Positions 49,278 through 64,000 of a stretch of 64,000 bases of DNA are shown here, in pieces; position 1 is the stretch's first letter; each line of letters opens with the position of its first letter. The notes below the pieces were generated by a model that saw only the letters and a program-made list of their open reading frames with translations, made no database searches and had not been told where the DNA came from. Position numbers and translations under genes: made by a program. This DNA is from Glandiceps talaboti (Eukaryota; Hemichordata; Enteropneusta; Spengelidae): positions 22,189,449 through 22,253,448 of the forward strand of contig NC_135553.1 of NCBI RefSeq assembly GCF_964340395.1, written 5' to 3'.

Positions 49278-50478
49278 TATATTGTATGTGTGTCTTAGCG
49301 TGTTTGTATTATATGTGTGTTTGTAAACAGTACTTACAAGTTACAAGTTATTTGTACACTTTCAATGGAAATATAGACTGAGATCTCACCATACCAACAG
49401 ATCTCTGATCTAATCTGGTCGAATAAATCATTTCTTCTAGTCATTTCCCACATTATATCTCTGTTTTTAGAGCAGAAGTGATGTGGCTAAAATATTCATA
49501 GTTTTTGGACCCTCACAGTATCATTTACTACGTACACTGTACACAGATATTTAAAAAGGCGCCCGCAACGACGATTCCTTAGGTACAGAACTTTGGGTAT
49601 AATGATATAGAGACAATATTGATTCTTGAATATTGAAGATAGTACCGGGGGGGGGGGGGGTGAAATCATTAGCAGTTGATTTTGCAGAATCGAGAGAAAA
49701 TCCAAAGTCATGTTGATAAGTAGTTGGAATTGAGTTCAACATCCATTGAAAGTGTTCAGTGGAGTGACTTTTATTTATTCCCCCCCCCCTCATCTTCGTC
49801 GAAACATTAACCCTCTTTTAACATTTTCTAGAACTAACTGAAGTGACGGTTTTAGGTTTAGTAAACTGAATGAGAAAGAAATGGGTATTTAAAGACAATG
49901 CATATTTAATTTATTGATGTCGATAAAGCAACTCAAAGGAGAAATCGACAAGATATATTATAGTTTCAATTCTTGATTCGTTATCTCAGTGTCCGAATAT
50001 AGAAAATTGGTGTAAGTGAGCTTCGAGTTCTCTGCGTTTCCCTGTGGTTCTTTTAGGATGCAATATATGTCAGCTGTCTCATACTGTTGGTTATCAATAT
50101 ATCACCAATGTATGGACAAATTTGAATTTGATTTTTTTTCTTGCAGTTGACCCTGTAGGAAGGTCAAGCTTACGATTGACGGGTCAGATTTTACTGTGGT
50201 TTCTCAAACCAAATTATCTGTCGTAGTCTTGCGATATAAAAATATATTATCAAATTTAGTTTTAAAATTTTAGTAAAACTATTCCCATTAAAATAAAAGA
50301 AACTACTGACATGGTAAAAAAAAAAACTACTTCCATGAAATAAAAACTACTCCCATGGTAAAAAAAATTTGAAGGTATAACTGAACTATCCATTGCATTA
50401 ATTAACAGTATTGTATCTTCTGTTGCCCACCATACACGTGGAACAAGAAAGAATGTTTCTGACACGTATATATTTTTA

Positions 50479-50563
<85 letters not shown>

Positions 50564-52362
50564 ATGTCTGCCTAGTGAACCAAACATTTCAATATTACAC
50601 GATTCCAGTGAACCGTAGTATACATTGTGTATGAGGGTATGGAAAAAATGTCGAATCAGTGTTGTGATGACATAGTGTTTTTATTGGTTGGTTCTTAAAC
50701 CACCTGTCTTATTTGTCATGCATTATTTTAATGACCAGGTGTATTCACTGACTGTTAATTAACATAGTCTTTAAATAGCGAGGAATACAGTGCCATGTCG
50801 GTTGTTCTACAAGTGGTGGGAGTTGAGGCAGTCCACGGCTCATTCCAGAAGTTTTCTTGGTGGTTTCGTCAAAAGAGGCTCTTCTTCACTTTAACTGTAC
50901 GAAGAAATGTCGTTCTTGTGTAAAGTTCGACGTCGCTGAGAGTAAGCGGACCCTGACGTATAGTATGAATTGGTGTAGATATTGCCGTAAAAGTCCGGAG
51001 AAATACTTCGAGGACAGTTCGGTACAACGGAGGAACTGTTAGTAGAAGTTTCGGTTCCACGTAGCCACCTTCAAAACTCAACGAACTAGCCGTCCTCGGC
51101 TCTGTACTCTGTGAAAGTTTGTATGCACCACCGGTAAGACTAAAAGTCACGATATTCGACTGTCAAGTCGCAAGTCAAGTTTTATTCGACCATTTGGTGA
51201 ACTACTTTAGTATATAAGTTTGTAAATCCTGTACTTTCAAGACTTATTATTATATATAGTATATTTTGTTTCATTACAACTGAATTAAATAAGATAATTG
51301 TTAAGTGTAATGCTGTGTAGTGTCCTATGTTTGACCGTTTGTTGTTTCGACTGGAAGTTGTGGGGAAAGTATGGCTTCTCTAAATCTTCGGTTCGTAACA
51401 GTGCGTAATACTGCTGTACAATATTAGAATAATTGTCCTGATTGTTGATGTTTTTCAAATGGATTTCCACAATTTAATTACAGAATGTTTGCCTACCTAA
51501 GTTGGTAGTTGAAATTAATTCAGCATTCATATCACCATCAATCAGGTAACGTATCTGAATTTTATTCAACTGCAACACAATAATCAAACTATACAATACA
51601 TAATCAAAACTACTTTTAAATTATGAATTCATATCATGTGGTTGTTATATACAAACTTTCCAAATCTTCAAATTGATATCTCACTTGGTGAAGACCAAAT
51701 TTTCTCTGCAATCTATTAAAGATCTAACATTAAACCTAAACTAAATGTAACTGGAGTAGTATTTTTCGGTCACACAACCGCCATTTATTGACAAAATTCT
51801 AAAATATCAATAAAAAGACACTGTATATGTTTAATCAGTGGTTGATATTATCCATAAGCAGTACAGTAACAGGCTGAAATTGTGGTCTCATTGGGGCACT
51901 AATATTAGGGTACGGACCCATAAATCTATTTGATTTATTTTTCATATTATGTGTACAGCTACAGAAATATGTTTACCAACAGGTCTGTCAATACTGTACA
52001 GAGTGTATGATATTACGAGTAAGTCATTATTTGTTAACAGTTATTAAAAAAGCTTCCACAAAGGTAAACATTGTAGTATTCATAAATGCTAGTGACCATG
52101 TGTCATGAACAGGACTGTAATTACGGATGATCGATCAAGTTAGTTAGTTATAGTATTAATACAGAGTAAAAAAACTAAAACAATCCACAAAAAGTTGAAT
52201 GATGTCAGTCAAGATTCTAACGACAGATAGTTAGATGTGAGTACTTCACTATATTGGTAATAGGCACAATGAGCTTGTAAATTATTTTTCAAATTTGTCA
52301 TTACTGTCGGTGGGTAACATCAATTTGCAATATTAGCTGTGCTATTAACTACATTGATATGT
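48233..52362. other. Intergenic, with (GT)n at 49230-49275 and (TG)n at 50481-50561
   Basis: Apart from the element remnant at 48908 and two GT microsatellites (plus short G or C runs at 49646 and 49781), nothing is recognised. ORFs here are short and lack family features. The sulfatase gene ends at 52363 on the minus strand. Confidence 0.6.
48908..48965. repeat. Short GC-rich element, internally deleted copy
   Basis: agtgtacgccgtaacggggc, then ggcctcacacatcgatcaac, joined straight to acgacgtatcttacag. Both ends are kept but the middle is missing. Confidence 0.65.

Positions 52363-64000
<11,638 letters not shown>

Noticed and set aside
50041-50226. Possible exon after a tttttttcttgcag acceptor
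   Set aside because: Only one splice-like signal and no family match, so not annotated.

Overview
The window is nuclear DNA from an animal. It has GT-AG introns, tRNA-free AT-rich intergenic sequence, long microsatellites and several non-LTR and Penelope-like retroelements. The mix (Mpv17-like paralogues, a sulfatase, an ankyrin/SOCS protein, CR1/L2-like LINEs, a THAP/DDE transposon, MITEs) suggests a marine invertebrate such as a cephalochordate, hemichordate, mollusc or brachiopod. The sequence alone does not settle which. No bacterial, organellar or CRISPR feature was seen.

Host genes. Four intact Mpv17/PMP22-family genes lie within about 46 kb: A (2070-3985, +), B (25162-28968, +), C (36268-42080, -) and D (46115-48232, +). 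Each has the same four-exon plan: a first exon of about 295-313 nt ending in phase 1, a 101-nt exon, a 99-nt exon (133 nt in D), and a tiny last exon. They are a local family expansion. Two broken copies of first exons (6855-6883 plus 10901-11546, inverted, from A; 23687-23841, from B) show that duplication and decay have continued. Between B and C lies an intronless ankyrin-repeat/SOCS-box gene (31074-32426, -). The right-hand 11.6 kb (52363-64000, -) is an arylsulfatase B/I/J-type gene. Thirteen exons are visible, and its 5' end with the catalytic cysteine lies outside the window.

Mobile DNA. Two LINEs keep both ORFs open. One (6884-10900, +) has a PHD-finger ORF1 and sits inside the inverted copy of gene A, with an apparent target-site duplication. 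The other (about 14030-18120, -) has a coiled-coil/RRM-type ORF1. There are also a decayed THAP + DDE_4 DNA transposon (20005-21998, -), a decayed L1/Tx1-like RT fragment (22075-22995, -), two further LINE tails (30270-30510 and 55220-55745), and a 5'-truncated Penelope-like element in a sulfatase intron. The Penelope-like element has a GIY-YIG domain, a hammerhead ribozyme candidate and a fold-back 5' end. Several foldback or TIR elements (MITE-like) occur, three of them sharing related ends. A short GC-rich element family recurs around genes B and D.

Repeats. Minisatellites and microsatellites fill much of the rest. They include a composite pentanucleotide block (43938-44237) and a minisatellite shared between gene A intron 1 and the following intergenic region. 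Gene functions are from family recognition. Splice sites were placed by hand from conserved protein blocks and GT/AG signals.
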